Shown: positions 1 to 8,511, counted from the first letter of the stretch. The stretch: 31,905 bases of DNA from Alkalibaculum bacchi (GCF_937875145.1 NZ_CALNCS010000240.1:1-31905), one strand, 5' to 3'. Made by a program: numbers and translations. Notes: generated from the sequence alone by a model not told the origin.

Positions 1-58
1 TAGCGGGTGGTTTTATGTTTCGCCCTTAAGGGCTCAACAGGCTAAAGCCTACAATTTA

Positions 59-95
59 AAAGTCTCCAACTTCAATGAAATTGGAGACTTTTTTC
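59..95 (+). terminator. Rho-independent terminator
   Basis: A 9-bp perfect stem (61-69 AGTCTCCAA with 81-89 TTGGAGACT) encloses an 11-base loop and is followed by a run of T to position 94. It would end transcription entering from the left edge on the plus strand. The A residues before the stem could also let it work on the minus strand, downstream of asnS. Confidence 0.8.
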
Positions 96-111
96 TTCAC
101 GATGTAACTTC

Positions 112-153
112 TTGTCAGATATATGTTTGTCAGATATATAAATGTATATCTGA
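112..153. repeat. Short direct plus inverted repeat
   Basis: TTGTCAGATATAT occurs twice with a 15-base period (112-124 and 127-139). The second copy is then mirrored: TCAGATATA at 130-138 pairs with TATATCTGA at 145-153 across 6 bases. The role is unknown. It lies between a terminator and the intergenic repeat downstream of asnS. Confidence 0.5.
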
Positions 154-203
154 TTTATCCCTTGTTAGGAAAACTCTACTTTTTAACACGAACTACTGCT
201 TTA

Positions 204-301
204 GTCATCCTGGGTGCTCGCGAAGGATCTTTGACCCAAGAGGAACACGAATTTCTGATAGCTGATTGCTGGCTGCTAATGCGCCACAGACGCTCTTCTT
301 G
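204..301 (-). repeat. Intergenic modular repeat, copy downstream of asnS
   Basis: Read on the minus strand, this begins directly after the asnS stop. It carries two modules in the same order as the copy after hisIE. The first is TGGCGCATTAG followed by AGCCAGCAATCAG (254-286), which matches 30524-30556 at 30 of 33 positions by eye. The second is GATCCTTCGC...AGGATGAC (204-229), whose ends are complementary. Related modules occur after the PTS IIB gene, hisA and hisIE. It is not an insertion sequence with its own gene. Confidence 0.65.
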
Positions 302-1690
302 TTAAAACTCTGCATTTCCTACTGTTCTTGGGAATGGTAGAACGTCTCGAATGTTTTCCATGCCTGTCATATACATAATTGCTCTTTCAAAGCCAAGTCC
401 AAAACCCGCATGTTTTACACCACCATACTTTCTAAGTTCTAAATACCACCAATAATCTTCAGAGTTTAATCCTACTGCGCTCATTCGTTCTAGTAGTATA
501 TCATGCCTCTCTTCTCTTTGACTTCCCCCTATGATTTCACCTACACCAGGTACAAGTAAGTCCATAGCTGCTACTGTTTTTTCGTCATCATTAAGGCGCA
601 TGTAAAAAGCTTTGATGTCTTTTGGATAATCTGTTACGAATACAGGCTTTTTATAAACCTCTTCTGCAATATAGCGCTCGTGTTCTGTCTGTAAATCCAT
701 TCCCCATGAAACCGGGTATTGGAACTCTTTTTTAGCCTTTGTTAATATGTCGATTGCCTCTGTATAGGTAATATGTGCAAAATCAGAGTTTACGATATTA
801 TTTAATTTATCTAATAATCCCTTATTGATAAAGCTATTAAAGAAATTCATTTCTTCTGCTGCATTGACAAGTAAATAATTAATTACATATTTAATCATGT
901 CTTCTGCAAGTTCCATATCGTCATTTAAGTCTGCAAAAGCGATTTCAGGTTCGATCATCCAAAATTCTGCAGCATGTCGAGCTGTATTTGAATTTTCCGC
1001 TCTAAAAGTAGGGCCAAAGGTATAAACCTTTTGAAAAGCTAAGGCAAAAGCTTCTGCTTCTAATTGGCCACTAACAGTTAAATTAGTGGCTTTATCAAAG
1101 AAATCTTTGCTAAAATCAATATCTCCTCTTTCATTTTTAGGAGGATTCTTTAAATCTAGAGTAGTGACATGAAACATTTCTCCTGCGCCTTCTGCATCAC
1201 TAGCCGTTATAATAGGCGTGTGGGTGTAGACAAAATCTCGCTCCTGAAAAAATTGATGTACAGCATAAGCAACCAAACTACGAACTCGGAAGACAGCTGA
1301 AAAGGTATTGCTTCTAGGTCTTAAATGAGCAATCGTTCTTAAATACTCTAAAGTATGCCTTTTCTTTTGTAAAGGATAACTAGAGTCTGCACTTGCCTCT
1401 ATTTTGATCTCATCAGCCTTTATCTCGAAGGCCTGCTTGCTATCTGGAGTGAGTATAAACTTACCCCTTACTGTAATTGCCGTAGCTATAGTAAGTTTAC
1501 TGATTTGAGAAAAATTATCTATATCTTCTTCATACACTACTTGAACTCCCTTAAAGTAAGTGCCATCATTGACTTCAATAAAGCCAAAATGCTTTGATCC
1601 TCTATTTGTTCGAATCCATCCATTGATGATGATATCCTTGTCTGAAAAATTTTCGGTATTTTGATATAACTGCTTTATACTTGTCTTCAT
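302..1690 (-). CDS. asnS: Asparagine--tRNA ligase
   Basis: Class IIb aminoacyl-tRNA synthetase of 462 residues that charges tRNA-Asn in the cytoplasm. An OB-fold anticodon-binding domain occupies roughly residues 1-95. The catalytic core contains class II motif 2 (FRAENS, 229-234) and motif 3 (GFGLGFERAIMYMTG near the C-terminus). The ending PFPRTVGNAEF is typical of AsnRS. The length fits the bacterial family (about 460). The ATG at 1690 is preceded by GGAGAGGG. I saw no T-box signature in the 320 bases upstream, although clostridial synthetase genes often have one. It is transcribed alone and followed by an intergenic repeat. The family call is secure; AspRS is less likely because the motif 2 loop and C-terminus are AsnRS-like. 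Confidence 0.95.
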   Translation of the reverse strand: MKTSIKQLYQNTENFSDKDIIINGWIRTNRGSKHFGFIEVNDGTYFKGVQVVYEEDIDNFSQISKLTIATAITVRGKFILTPDSKQAFEIKADEIKIEASADSSYPLQKKRHTLEYLRTIAHLRPRSNTFSAVFRVRSLVAYAVHQFFQERDFVYTHTPIITASDAEGAGEMFHVTTLDLKNPPKNERGDIDFSKDFFDKATNLTVSGQLEAEAFALAFQKVYTFGPTFRAENSNTARHAAEFWMIEPEIAFADLNDDMELAEDMIKYVINYLLVNAAEEMNFFNSFINKGLLDKLNNIVNSDFAHITYTEAIDILTKAKKEFQYPVSWGMDLQTEHERYIAEEVYKKPVFVTDYPKDIKAFYMRLNDDEKTVAAMDLLVPGVGEIIGGSQREERHDILLERMSAVGLNSEDYWWYLELRKYGGVKHAGFGLGFERAIMYMTGMENIRDVLPFPRTVGNAEF

Positions 1691-2012
1691 GTATCCCTCT
1701 CCACTATTAGAATTTATTTATACTCTAAAATGGCCTAATAAATAACTACAGCCATGTAAGAGCTAATAAGCATCTCTTTCATTGATTATTTTACACCTTA
1801 GACATTACATTTAACACTTTAAAAAGTATTGTACTTTATTTATAGCCATTATTATTCATTATTTGCCAAATATTTTGTATAATACCTAGTATACCTTTAC
1901 AAAATGAACCTGTCTACTTCAGCAAAATAAAGCGCTACAAACTTTTTTGTCAGTTCAAAAGGTACTTTTAATATACTAAAAGAACATTCAATTATATCAA
2001 TGAGGTGAACAA
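1691..2012. promoter_or_regulatory. Divergent asnS / FAH-family intergenic region
   Basis: This 322-base, very AT-rich spacer separates two divergent genes. TATAAT at 1878-1883 (TTGTATAATACC context) is a plausible plus-strand -10 element, but no good -35 was found 16-18 bases upstream. No riboswitch, T-box or strong hairpin was recognised on either strand. Confidence 0.35.
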
Positions 2013-2900
2013 ATGATTTTTGCTAATGCATCAATGAAATCTACAAAGGAGAATTTTCTAGCCATTATAGATTCTAATAAAGTCGTTAAATTAGAGAGTT
2101 TGATGAAATCTTGCCCTAAAGACATGATTTCCTTTATAGAAAAATACAATTCCAAACTGCAAGAGGAAATTCACAAAATTTTAAAAGATAAAAATATTCC
2201 TACTATAGCTAGAGAAGATATAGTACTTTTATCTCCTATTCCTTATCCAAGAAGGAATGTGTTTTGCCTTGGAAAAAATTATATAGAACATGCTAATGAA
2301 ATAAAATCCATACCTGGTGGAGACAATATGGTTCCAAAAGAGCCTATCTATTTCACGAAATTAGCTTATCCCTGTATGGGACCAGAAGATATAATACTCA
2401 GTCACAAATCCTTTACAAATCAGCTAGATTACGAAGTTGAGCTCACAATCATCATAGGAAAAAAGGGCACAAATATTGTTAAAGAAGAGGCTGAAGACTA
2501 TATTTTTGGCTACACCATTGGAAACGACTTTTCTGTAAGAGATATACAAAAAAAGCATATACAGTGGTTTAAAGGAAAGAGCATGGATACTTGTTGTTCC
2601 ATAGGTCCTTATATTGTTTCTAAAGAGGATATTCCATTTCCACCCTCATTAGATATTTCGTGCAGTATAAATGGGGAAGTGAGACAAAATTCTAATACCT
2701 CTAAATTAATCTTTGATATTCCTACTATCATCCATGATCTATCAAAAGGGCTTACTTTATACCCAGGAGATATCATTATGACTGGTACTCCTGCAGGTGT
2801 TGGTTTAGGATTTGATCCGCCGAGAACATTGGAAGCTGGAGATGTAGTAGAATGTAAGATTGAAAAAATTGGCACTCTTAGAAATTACATTGAAAAATAG
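2013..2900 (+). CDS. Fumarylacetoacetate hydrolase family protein
   Basis: A 295-residue FAH-superfamily protein: a divergent N-terminal region of about 80 residues, then the catalytic FAH fold. The expected metal ligands are visible: the E-x-E pair at E141 and E143 (YEVEL) and D172 (GNDFSVRD). The glycine-rich ending MTGTPAGVGLG is also typical. Family members hydrolyse or decarboxylate 2-keto acids and acylpyruvates (5-oxopent-3-ene-1,2,5-tricarboxylate decarboxylase, acylpyruvase, oxaloacetate decarboxylase, 2-keto-3-deoxy acid dehydratase). The substrate cannot be told from sequence. The ATG follows GAGGTGA at good spacing. It stands alone and has no pathway neighbours. Base composition is AT-rich, unlike the purine block that follows. 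Confidence 0.85.
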   Translation: MIFANASMKSTKENFLAIIDSNKVVKLESLMKSCPKDMISFIEKYNSKLQEEIHKILKDKNIPTIAREDIVLLSPIPYPRRNVFCLGKNYIEHANEIKSIPGGDNMVPKEPIYFTKLAYPCMGPEDIILSHKSFTNQLDYEVELTIIIGKKGTNIVKEEAEDYIFGYTIGNDFSVRDIQKKHIQWFKGKSMDTCCSIGPYIVSKEDIPFPPSLDISCSINGEVRQNSNTSKLIFDIPTIIHDLSKGLTLYPGDIIMTGTPAGVGLGFDPPRTLEAGDVVECKIEKIGTLRNYIEK

Positions 2901-3084
2901 TAGAAGACTTTGAGGACAATTTCTGCTCAAAGTAATCTTTTCGTGTATCGCTTGAGATGGAGGTTGGATAGCATCCGTCAAAACAAGCGCTGTGATAGCG
3001 CTTGTTTCCAATTATGATTGAGAGCTCCTCTACCCGCAAATATTCGAGCGTATCCGCGCGGATGATTTCAACAATTTTCTCCGC
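2901..3084 (-). pseudogene. purF: C-terminal remnant of amidophosphoribosyltransferase
   Basis: On the minus strand, about 45 bases after the guaA stop, an open frame without a start codon encodes a recognisable PurF C-terminus. It reads IIRADTLEYLRVEELS (compare the family's ADSLGYLS-type segment), then CFDGCYPTS (compare CFTGEYP), then KDYFEQKLS. Only about 60 of the roughly 470 residues expected remain, and the frame is preceded by an in-frame TAG. The glutaminase and PRTase catalytic domains are gone. It follows purC-purA-purB-guaA, so it is probably the decayed last gene of that operon. A functional purF must lie elsewhere if the cell makes purines. Recognition is from memory of the family and was not checked by a search. 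Confidence 0.7.
2981..3007 (-). terminator. Perfect 11-bp hairpin, possible operon terminator
   Basis: AAACAAGCGCT (2981-2991) and AGCGCTTGTTT (2997-3007) form a perfect 11-bp stem with a 5-base loop. On the minus strand the stem ends in TTTTG, so it could terminate the purC-purA-purB-guaA transcript; on the plus strand it follows the FAH-family gene. The U-tract is short in both directions. The hairpin lies inside the purF remnant, so it could be former coding sequence that happens to be palindromic. Confidence 0.45.
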
Positions 3085-3129
3085 CTAATATTTATATGCA
3101 ATCAGATGTTCTCTTGAATATCCGTTCCG

Positions 3130-4665
3130 TCATTCCCACTCCACCGTCGCCGGCGGTTTTGATGTGATATCATAAACAACCCGTGTAATTTGCTCTATTT
3201 CATTGGTTATTCTTGAACTTGCACTTTCAAGCAATTCATACGGAAGCCATGTCCATTCGGCAGTCATAAAATCATCTGTGGTAACTGCACGAAGGGCAAC
3301 CGTATATCCGTAGGTTCTAGCATCTCCCTTTACACCAACGCTATGAAGGTCTGTCAGAACTGCAAAATACTGGTTTGTCATCTCTTCTGACGAATGCTTG
3401 GCGATTTCCTCGCAGAAGATGGCGTCTGCCTCTCTGAGCTGATCTAATTTTTCCTTTGTGATTTCACCAATAACCCTTACAGCAAGACCAGGACCGGGAA
3501 AGGGCTGTCTGTATACAAGTTCTTTCGGCAATCCGAGTTTATTGCCGACCTCTCTTACCTCATCCTTAAATAAATCTGCAAGGGGCTCAACAATACTATC
3601 AAAGGAAATAACATCAGGAAGACCGCCTACATTATGATGACTTTTAATCGTAGCAGAATCACCCTTGCCGCTTTCCACCACATCGGGATAAATTGTTCCT
3701 TGGGCAAGAACATTGATTTTGCCAAGCTTTTTTGCTTCTTCTTCAAATACTCTGATAAATTCTTCGCCAATAATTTTTCGCTTTTGTTCCGGCTCTGTTA
3801 TGCCGGCCAGCTTTTCTAAAAAACGACTCTCTGCATTTACACGGATAAAGTTCATTCCAAATCTGCCCTTGAAGGTGTTTTCTACGAAATCGCCCTCATT
3901 TTTACGTAATAATCCGTGATCCACGAATACACAAGTCAAATCCTCGCCGATAGCCTTATAAAGTAAGGTGGCTGCTACCGAGGAATCCACGCCTCCGGAA
4001 AGAGCCAGTAACACCTTCTTTCCGGCAAGCTCTGTCTTGTATTTCTCGACAGCCTTATCAATGAAATGATCCATTTTCCAGTTGCCGCTGCAGCCGCATA
4101 TTCTAAAAAGAAAATTATACAGCATAACCTTGCCATATTGTGTATGAGTGACCTCCGGATGAAATTGTACACCGTATAAGCGGCGTTTTTCATCGCTCAT
4201 GGCGGCACAGGGGCATTTAGCAGTTCGAGCAATAACAGAAAACCCAACAGGAGCTTCCTTGATGTAATCCGTGTGGCTCATCCAGCAGATACTGTTTTTC
4301 GGAATATCTTTTAACAAAGGACTTTCTGAAACTGTAACCGAGGTTTTTCCGTATTCACTTGAGTTTTCTGCACTGTAAATTTTACCCCCCTCCATATATG
4401 CCATCAACTGATTGCCGTAGCAAATACCTAAAATCGGAATACCGAGATTTAAAATGTCAGGATCATAATGGGGAGACGCATTATCATATACGCTATTGGG
4501 TCCGCCGGTAAAAATAATACCTTTGTAGCTGATTTTACATATTTCTTCTACCGTGATCTTATTGTACGGCTTAATTTCTGCATACACATGATGCTCACGA
4601 ACCCTTCGGGCAATCAGTTGATTATATTGACCGCCAAAATCCAAAACAAGGATTTTTTCCTGCAC
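3130..4665 (-). CDS. guaA: GMP synthase (glutamine-hydrolysing)
   Basis: Converts XMP to GMP using ATP and glutamine, the last step of guanine nucleotide synthesis. The protein has 511 residues, the normal length. An N-terminal class I glutamine amidotransferase carries the triad C82 (GICYGNQL), H169 and E171 (FHPE). An ATP-pyrophosphatase domain has the P-loop SGGVDSS (223-229). The C-terminal dimerisation domain ends in the conserved PPATVEWE. The start is a GTG at 4665, supported by AGGTGG six bases upstream; no ATG fits. It is the last intact gene of purC-purA-purB-guaA, 24 bases after purB. Its base composition is richer in G+C than flanking regions. Confidence 0.96.
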   Translation of the reverse strand: MQEKILVLDFGGQYNQLIARRVREHHVYAEIKPYNKITVEEICKISYKGIIFTGGPNSVYDNASPHYDPDILNLGIPILGICYGNQLMAYMEGGKIYSAENSSEYGKTSVTVSESPLLKDIPKNSICWMSHTDYIKEAPVGFSVIARTAKCPCAAMSDEKRRLYGVQFHPEVTHTQYGKVMLYNFLFRICGCSGNWKMDHFIDKAVEKYKTELAGKKVLLALSGGVDSSVAATLLYKAIGEDLTCVFVDHGLLRKNEGDFVENTFKGRFGMNFIRVNAESRFLEKLAGITEPEQKRKIIGEEFIRVFEEEAKKLGKINVLAQGTIYPDVVESGKGDSATIKSHHNVGGLPDVISFDSIVEPLADLFKDEVREVGNKLGLPKELVYRQPFPGPGLAVRVIGEITKEKLDQLREADAIFCEEIAKHSSEEMTNQYFAVLTDLHSVGVKGDARTYGYTVALRAVTTDDFMTAEWTWLPYELLESASSRITNEIEQITRVVYDITSKPPATVEWE

Positions 4666-4689
4666 AATTTTCCACCTACCTTTATAATA

Positions 4690-6105
4690 TTATAATGTGA
4701 TTTGCGCCGTATCTCTGTCAATATCCGAAATCAGGAGCTTTATCTCCGAATTAAAGCGTTCAACCTGTTCGGCACATCTTCCAATGTACTTTTTAGGCTC
4801 CAGAAGTTCTTTCATTTCAGCTTCGGAAAGACCAAATTCTTTCTCGTCACTTAATAATTTGAGGAGATTGCACTCGCCGCCGTTTTTCATTTCCGCTGTA
4901 GCTTCCATAGAGCATTTGCGAATAATTTCATGAATCTGCTGACGGTCGCCGCCACGCTTTACCGCCTCCATCATCAGATTTTCGGTTGCAATAAAGGGCA
5001 GATATTCGCTCACTGTTTTTTCAACGATTTTCTCATTTACATGAAGTCCATCCGTTACATTTTGAGCCAAACGGAGAACAGCGTCGGCACATAAGAAGCC
5101 TTCCGGCATAGATATACGTCTGTTTGCCGAATCGTCAAGAGTTCTTTCTAACCATTGAACGGAGGCTGTCATTGCTGCATTTGAAGCGTTTGCTACTAAA
5201 TATCTCGCAAGAGAGCAGATTCTCTCACAGCGCATGGGATTTCGTTTATATGCCATAGCAGAGGATCCTATTTGATTTTTTTCGAAGGGTTCTTCTATCT
5301 GTCTGTCATGCTGGAGCAATCTGATGTCATTTGCCATTCGGTAACAGCTTTGCGCTATTGAGGAAAGACAGTTCAAAATTCGGCTATCCAATTTTCGTGG
5401 ATAGGTCTGTGAGCAAACAGCGAAGCATTTGTCAAAGCCAAAATCATTGGCAATCAAGCCATTCATTTTATCTATTTTTTCGGTATCACCATCAAAAAGT
5501 TCTAAGAAACTCGCCTCGGTTCCCGTGGTTCCCCGGCAACCGAGAAATTTCATATTACCCAGCACAAAATCGATTTCTTCAAGATCGCTCAGATAATCCT
5601 GCATCCAAAGAGTAGCCCGCTTACCGACGGTGACAAGCTGTGCAGGTTGATAATGTGTATAGCCAAGTGTGGGCATATTTTTATATTTTTCGGCAAAGTC
5701 TGAAAGGTTTGCTAAAACCTTCAAAAGCTCTGAACGCAAATAACGTAGAGCATCTCTATAAATAATTAAATCAGCATTATCGGTAACATAGCAACTGGTG
5801 GCACCTAAATGAATAATTCCAGAGGCAATAGGGGCAGCTATCCCATACGCATAAACATGAGCCATTACATCGTGGCGGACTTCCTCTTCACGGTTCTTTA
5901 CACATTGATAGTCAATGTCTTCAATATGGGTTTCCAGTGCAGACACCTGTTCTTCAGAAATCGCCAAGCCCATCTGCTTTTCAGCTTTTGCCAAGGATGC
6001 CCAGAGCTTACGCCAGGTTTGATACCGTGTATCGGAAGAAAACAGCTTCAGCATAAACTCAGAGGCGTATCGGGAAGATAATGGTGATTCATATTGGTTC
6101 GACAT
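4690..6105 (-). CDS. purB: Adenylosuccinate lyase
   Basis: Fumarase/aspartase-superfamily lyase acting twice in purine synthesis: SAICAR to AICAR, and adenylosuccinate to AMP, both releasing fumarate. I place the start at the ATG at 6105 (MSNQYESPLSSRYAS), giving 471 residues. AGGAG sits just upstream, and a longer frame reaching 6165 would only overlap purA. The superfamily signature is present as GSSAMAYKRNPMRCE; the usual proline is replaced by Ala-Tyr (SSAMAYK instead of SSxMPxK), a variant I associate with eukaryotic-type or some clostridial PurB. It starts four bases after the purA stop, so the two are probably translationally coupled. Confidence 0.95.
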   Translation of the reverse strand: MSNQYESPLSSRYASEFMLKLFSSDTRYQTWRKLWASLAKAEKQMGLAISEEQVSALETHIEDIDYQCVKNREEEVRHDVMAHVYAYGIAAPIASGIIHLGATSCYVTDNADLIIYRDALRYLRSELLKVLANLSDFAEKYKNMPTLGYTHYQPAQLVTVGKRATLWMQDYLSDLEEIDFVLGNMKFLGCRGTTGTEASFLELFDGDTEKIDKMNGLIANDFGFDKCFAVCSQTYPRKLDSRILNCLSSIAQSCYRMANDIRLLQHDRQIEEPFEKNQIGSSAMAYKRNPMRCERICSLARYLVANASNAAMTASVQWLERTLDDSANRRISMPEGFLCADAVLRLAQNVTDGLHVNEKIVEKTVSEYLPFIATENLMMEAVKRGGDRQQIHEIIRKCSMEATAEMKNGGECNLLKLLSDEKEFGLSEAEMKELLEPKKYIGRCAEQVERFNSEIKLLISDIDRDTAQITL

Positions 6106-6109
6106 AAAT

Positions 6110-7396
6110 TTAGTTCTCCTTTGTCTTAATGATAATACTATCTCTTTCAGGGCCCACAGAAACATATGTTATAGGGCATCCGATAGATTTTTCAATAAAT
6201 AGTACATACTCCTGTGCTGCCCTCGGGAGTCTCTCCCATTCACGGACTTTAGATATATCACACATCCAGCCGTCAAGATATTCAATGACCGGCTTTGCGT
6301 TTTTTAGTGCAGACGGAAACGGAAAACGGTTTATCCTTTCTCCGTTGAGAGTGTATGCAGTGCATACTGGAATTTTATCCATATTGCTGAGTATATCTAA
6401 CTTCGTCAGTGCGATTTCAGTGGCTGCCTGTACCTCAATACCGTAGGAGGTTGCTACTATATCAAGTGCGCCGACTCTTCGAGGTCTACCTGTTTTTGCT
6501 CCGTACTCGCCTCCTGCATTACGAAGCCTCTCTGCTTCCTCTCCGAACATTTCGCAGACGAAGGGCCCTTCACCAACACAGGTAGAATACGCTTTTACAA
6601 CACCGAGGATTCTGTCAATTTTAGCACCAGGAAAACCGGAACCAATGGGCGCATACGCCGCTATTGTGTTGGAAGAGGTAGTATATGGGTGTATACCATA
6701 ATCCAAATCCCGAAGCGATCCGAGCTGCGCTTCAAACAGTATTTTCTTGCAATCCTTGGCAGCATTTTTCAAAAAAGCACTGGTGTCACAGATAAAGGGC
6801 TTGATTTTTTCACAATACGCCGTTATCCATTCGTCTAACATCTGCTCGGTGTACGGTCTTGCACCGTATACTTTTGTAAGCGTTAGATTTTTCCATTCCA
6901 TAAGATCAATCAGATGCTCTTTCAATTCCTTTGCATAGAAAAGCTCACCCGCAAGTACGGTTTTCTTCTGATATTTGTCCGAATAAAACGGAGCAATACC
7001 TTGCTTGGTAGAGCCATACATTTTGTCCTTGAGCCGCTGTTCCTCCAGTTCATCCATTTCTCTATGCCACGGAAGTAGAAGAGAAGCTCTGTCACTGATT
7101 TTTAGATTGTTTCTGTTGATCGTTACGCCTTTATCAGCCACTCGACATATTTCAAGCCACAGATTTTCGGGATCAAGCGCCACACCGTTGCCCAAAACAT
7201 TTACAACACCATCTCTAAAAATGCCAGACGGAAGAAGATTTAGAGCAAACTTGCCTTTATCATTAATAACCGTATGACCAGCATTGCCACCACCCTGATA
7301 TCTTACAACAACATCATAGTCTTCGGTTAACAGGTCTACCATTCGACCTTTTCCTTCATCTCCCCAGTTGATACCGACTATTGCACAATTTGACAT
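6110..7396 (-). CDS. purA: Adenylosuccinate synthetase
   Basis: GTP-dependent ligase joining IMP and aspartate to make adenylosuccinate, the first committed AMP step. It has 428 residues from the ATG at 7396 (MSNCAIVGINWGDEGKG), preceded by GGAGG; the frame could extend 9 codons further but that part lies in purC. The phosphate-binding loop WGDEGKG and GGGNAGHT are intact. The N-terminus GINWGDEGKGRMVDLL differs from the commoner GxQWGDEGKGKxVD, a branch I associate with Oscillospirales-type Clostridia. Its ATG overlaps the purC stop by one base (TAATG), indicating translational coupling. Confidence 0.96.
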   Translation of the reverse strand: MSNCAIVGINWGDEGKGRMVDLLTEDYDVVVRYQGGGNAGHTVINDKGKFALNLLPSGIFRDGVVNVLGNGVALDPENLWLEICRVADKGVTINRNNLKISDRASLLLPWHREMDELEEQRLKDKMYGSTKQGIAPFYSDKYQKKTVLAGELFYAKELKEHLIDLMEWKNLTLTKVYGARPYTEQMLDEWITAYCEKIKPFICDTSAFLKNAAKDCKKILFEAQLGSLRDLDYGIHPYTTSSNTIAAYAPIGSGFPGAKIDRILGVVKAYSTCVGEGPFVCEMFGEEAERLRNAGGEYGAKTGRPRRVGALDIVATSYGIEVQAATEIALTKLDILSNMDKIPVCTAYTLNGERINRFPFPSALKNAKPVIEYLDGWMCDISKVREWERLPRAAQEYVLFIEKSIGCPITYVSVGPERDSIIIKTKEN

Positions 7397-8121
7397 TATA
7401 TATCCTCCCTTATATGCCCACAAAGCTTTTTCATTACCTCAGCGTAGGCCTCTTCCGTTCCTCCGAGATCACGGCGGAATCTATCCTTATCTAATTTTTC
7501 TTTTGTCTTGCTGTCCCAAAGGCGACAAGTATCGGGGCTGATTTCATCAGCGAGAATAATAGTGCCGTCGGATAGTTTTCCGAATTCAATTTTAAAATCC
7601 ACCAGAATAACGCCACAGCTCGCCCAAAATGCTTTCAGATATTTATTTACAGCAAAGGCATATTTCTTTACGATTTTAATTTCTTCCTTACTACAAAGTC
7701 CCAAAGCAATAGCGTGGTAGCTATTCAGAAGAGGATCACCGAGTTCATCGTTTTTATAAGAGAACTCAATGGTAGGTGTTTCAAAAGTGATGCCTTCTTC
7801 TACACCGTATCTTTTTGAAAACGAACCTGCTGAAATATTTCTTATAATAATCTCTAACGGAAGTATGGTTACTTTCTTTACCACCGTTTCACGGTCGTTG
7901 ATTTCCTCGACAAAATGTGTCGGAACGCCGTTCTTTTCTAAGCGTTGCATAAGAAGATTGCTCATTTTGTTATTGATGATTCCTTTGCCAGAAATACTTC
8001 CTTTTTTCAGACCGTTAAAAGCGGTGGCATCGTCCTTATAGGAGACAATTAAAAGTTCTAGATTGTCGGTTTCAAAAACCTTCTTGGCTTTTCCTTCATA
8101 CATAAGTTTTCGTTTTTCCAT
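7396..8121 (-). CDS. purC: Phosphoribosylaminoimidazole-succinocarboxamide synthase
   Basis: SAICAR synthetase: ATP-dependent joining of CAIR and aspartate. The start is the ATG at 8121 (MEKRKLMYEGKAKKVFETD), supported by AGAGG upstream, giving 241 residues, the usual size for bacterial PurC. The N-terminal YEGKAKKVF, the middle LEIIIRNISAGSFSKRYG and the acidic LADEISPDTCRLWD are family hallmarks. It is the first gene of purC-purA-purB-guaA. These genes cover SAICAR formation, both PurB reactions, the AMP branch and the last GMP step, but none of the first IMP steps. The expression signals upstream are unusual: a strong promoter followed immediately by a terminator-like hairpin. Confidence 0.96.
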   Translation of the reverse strand: MEKRKLMYEGKAKKVFETDNLELLIVSYKDDATAFNGLKKGSISGKGIINNKMSNLLMQRLEKNGVPTHFVEEINDRETVVKKVTILPLEIIIRNISAGSFSKRYGVEEGITFETPTIEFSYKNDELGDPLLNSYHAIALGLCSKEEIKIVKKYAFAVNKYLKAFWASCGVILVDFKIEFGKLSDGTIILADEISPDTCRLWDSKTKEKLDKDRFRRDLGGTEEAYAEVMKKLCGHIREDI

Positions 8122-8164
8122 ACTGTACCTCTTTCTGTTTATTTTCCGCCACCACCGTAGCTCG

Positions 8165-8384
8165 CTAAAAATCGGCATATGAATTGTCTATATCGCGGCC
8201 TTCTCGTGTTTTGTTGGGTATCCAGCTGGATGTAGCCCATAATAGCCAGACGGTGAAAGCAGATTCATTCAGGTATCCGTTGAAAACAAGATTGTCGAAA
8301 CTTTCTGATATATTTTTCTTCTCTTTTGATTCAAAAAAGATAAAAAGGCGCCTTTCAACATAAATTGAAAGACGCCTTTGCCTT
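8165..8384 (-). other. Unexplained open frame in the purC leader
   Basis: Between the leader hairpin and purC, one minus-strand frame stays open for about 72 codons and ends at TAG (8165-8167). It has no ATG, GTG or TTG start. Its last part reads SAFTVWLLWATSSW then IPNKTREGRDIDNSYADF, which is not typical random AT-rich translation. A second frame has an ATG and 26 codons. I do not recognise a family. It could be a gene remnant, a dispersed repeat or chance. Confidence 0.25.
8332..8379 (-). terminator. Leader hairpin/terminator ahead of purC
   Basis: Arms 8344-8358 and 8365-8379 form a 15-bp stem with one C-A mismatch and a 6-base loop. On the minus strand the stem is followed by TTTATCTTTTTT, a strong U-tract. 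It begins about nine bases after the predicted transcription start of the purC promoter, so it could attenuate the operon or release a very short RNA. Confidence 0.7.
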
Positions 8385-8394
8385 TATGAAAGAC

Positions 8395-8423
8395 ATTATA
8401 CACTATGAAAAAAACTTTATCAA
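8395..8423 (-). promoter_or_regulatory. Sigma-A-type promoter for the purine cluster
   Basis: On the minus strand TTGATA (8418-8423) and TATAAT (8395-8400) are separated by exactly 17 bases. The predicted start is near 8388, just upstream of the hairpin at 8344-8379 and about 265 bases before purC. No guanine or PRPP riboswitch core was recognised in the leader. Confidence 0.7.
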
Positions 8424-8511
8424 CCCCTATTTACGAGACGAACTTAGACTGGCGAGCTGGTTAGCTAAAAGGAGATTATTTTACTTTTACAATGAGTTTT
8501 CATGGGATTGC

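Noticed and set aside
123..305. 60-codon plus-strand open frame at the left edge
   Set aside because: It has no ribosome site, runs through the intergenic repeat and has no recognisable motif.
1691..2012. T-box leader upstream of asnS
   Set aside because: No TGGNACCGCG-type T-box core or terminator hairpin was found on the minus strand.
2805..3011. 68-codon minus-strand open frame after the FAH-family gene
   Set aside because: It is in a different frame from the purF remnant, has no motif and overlaps the FAH-family coding sequence.
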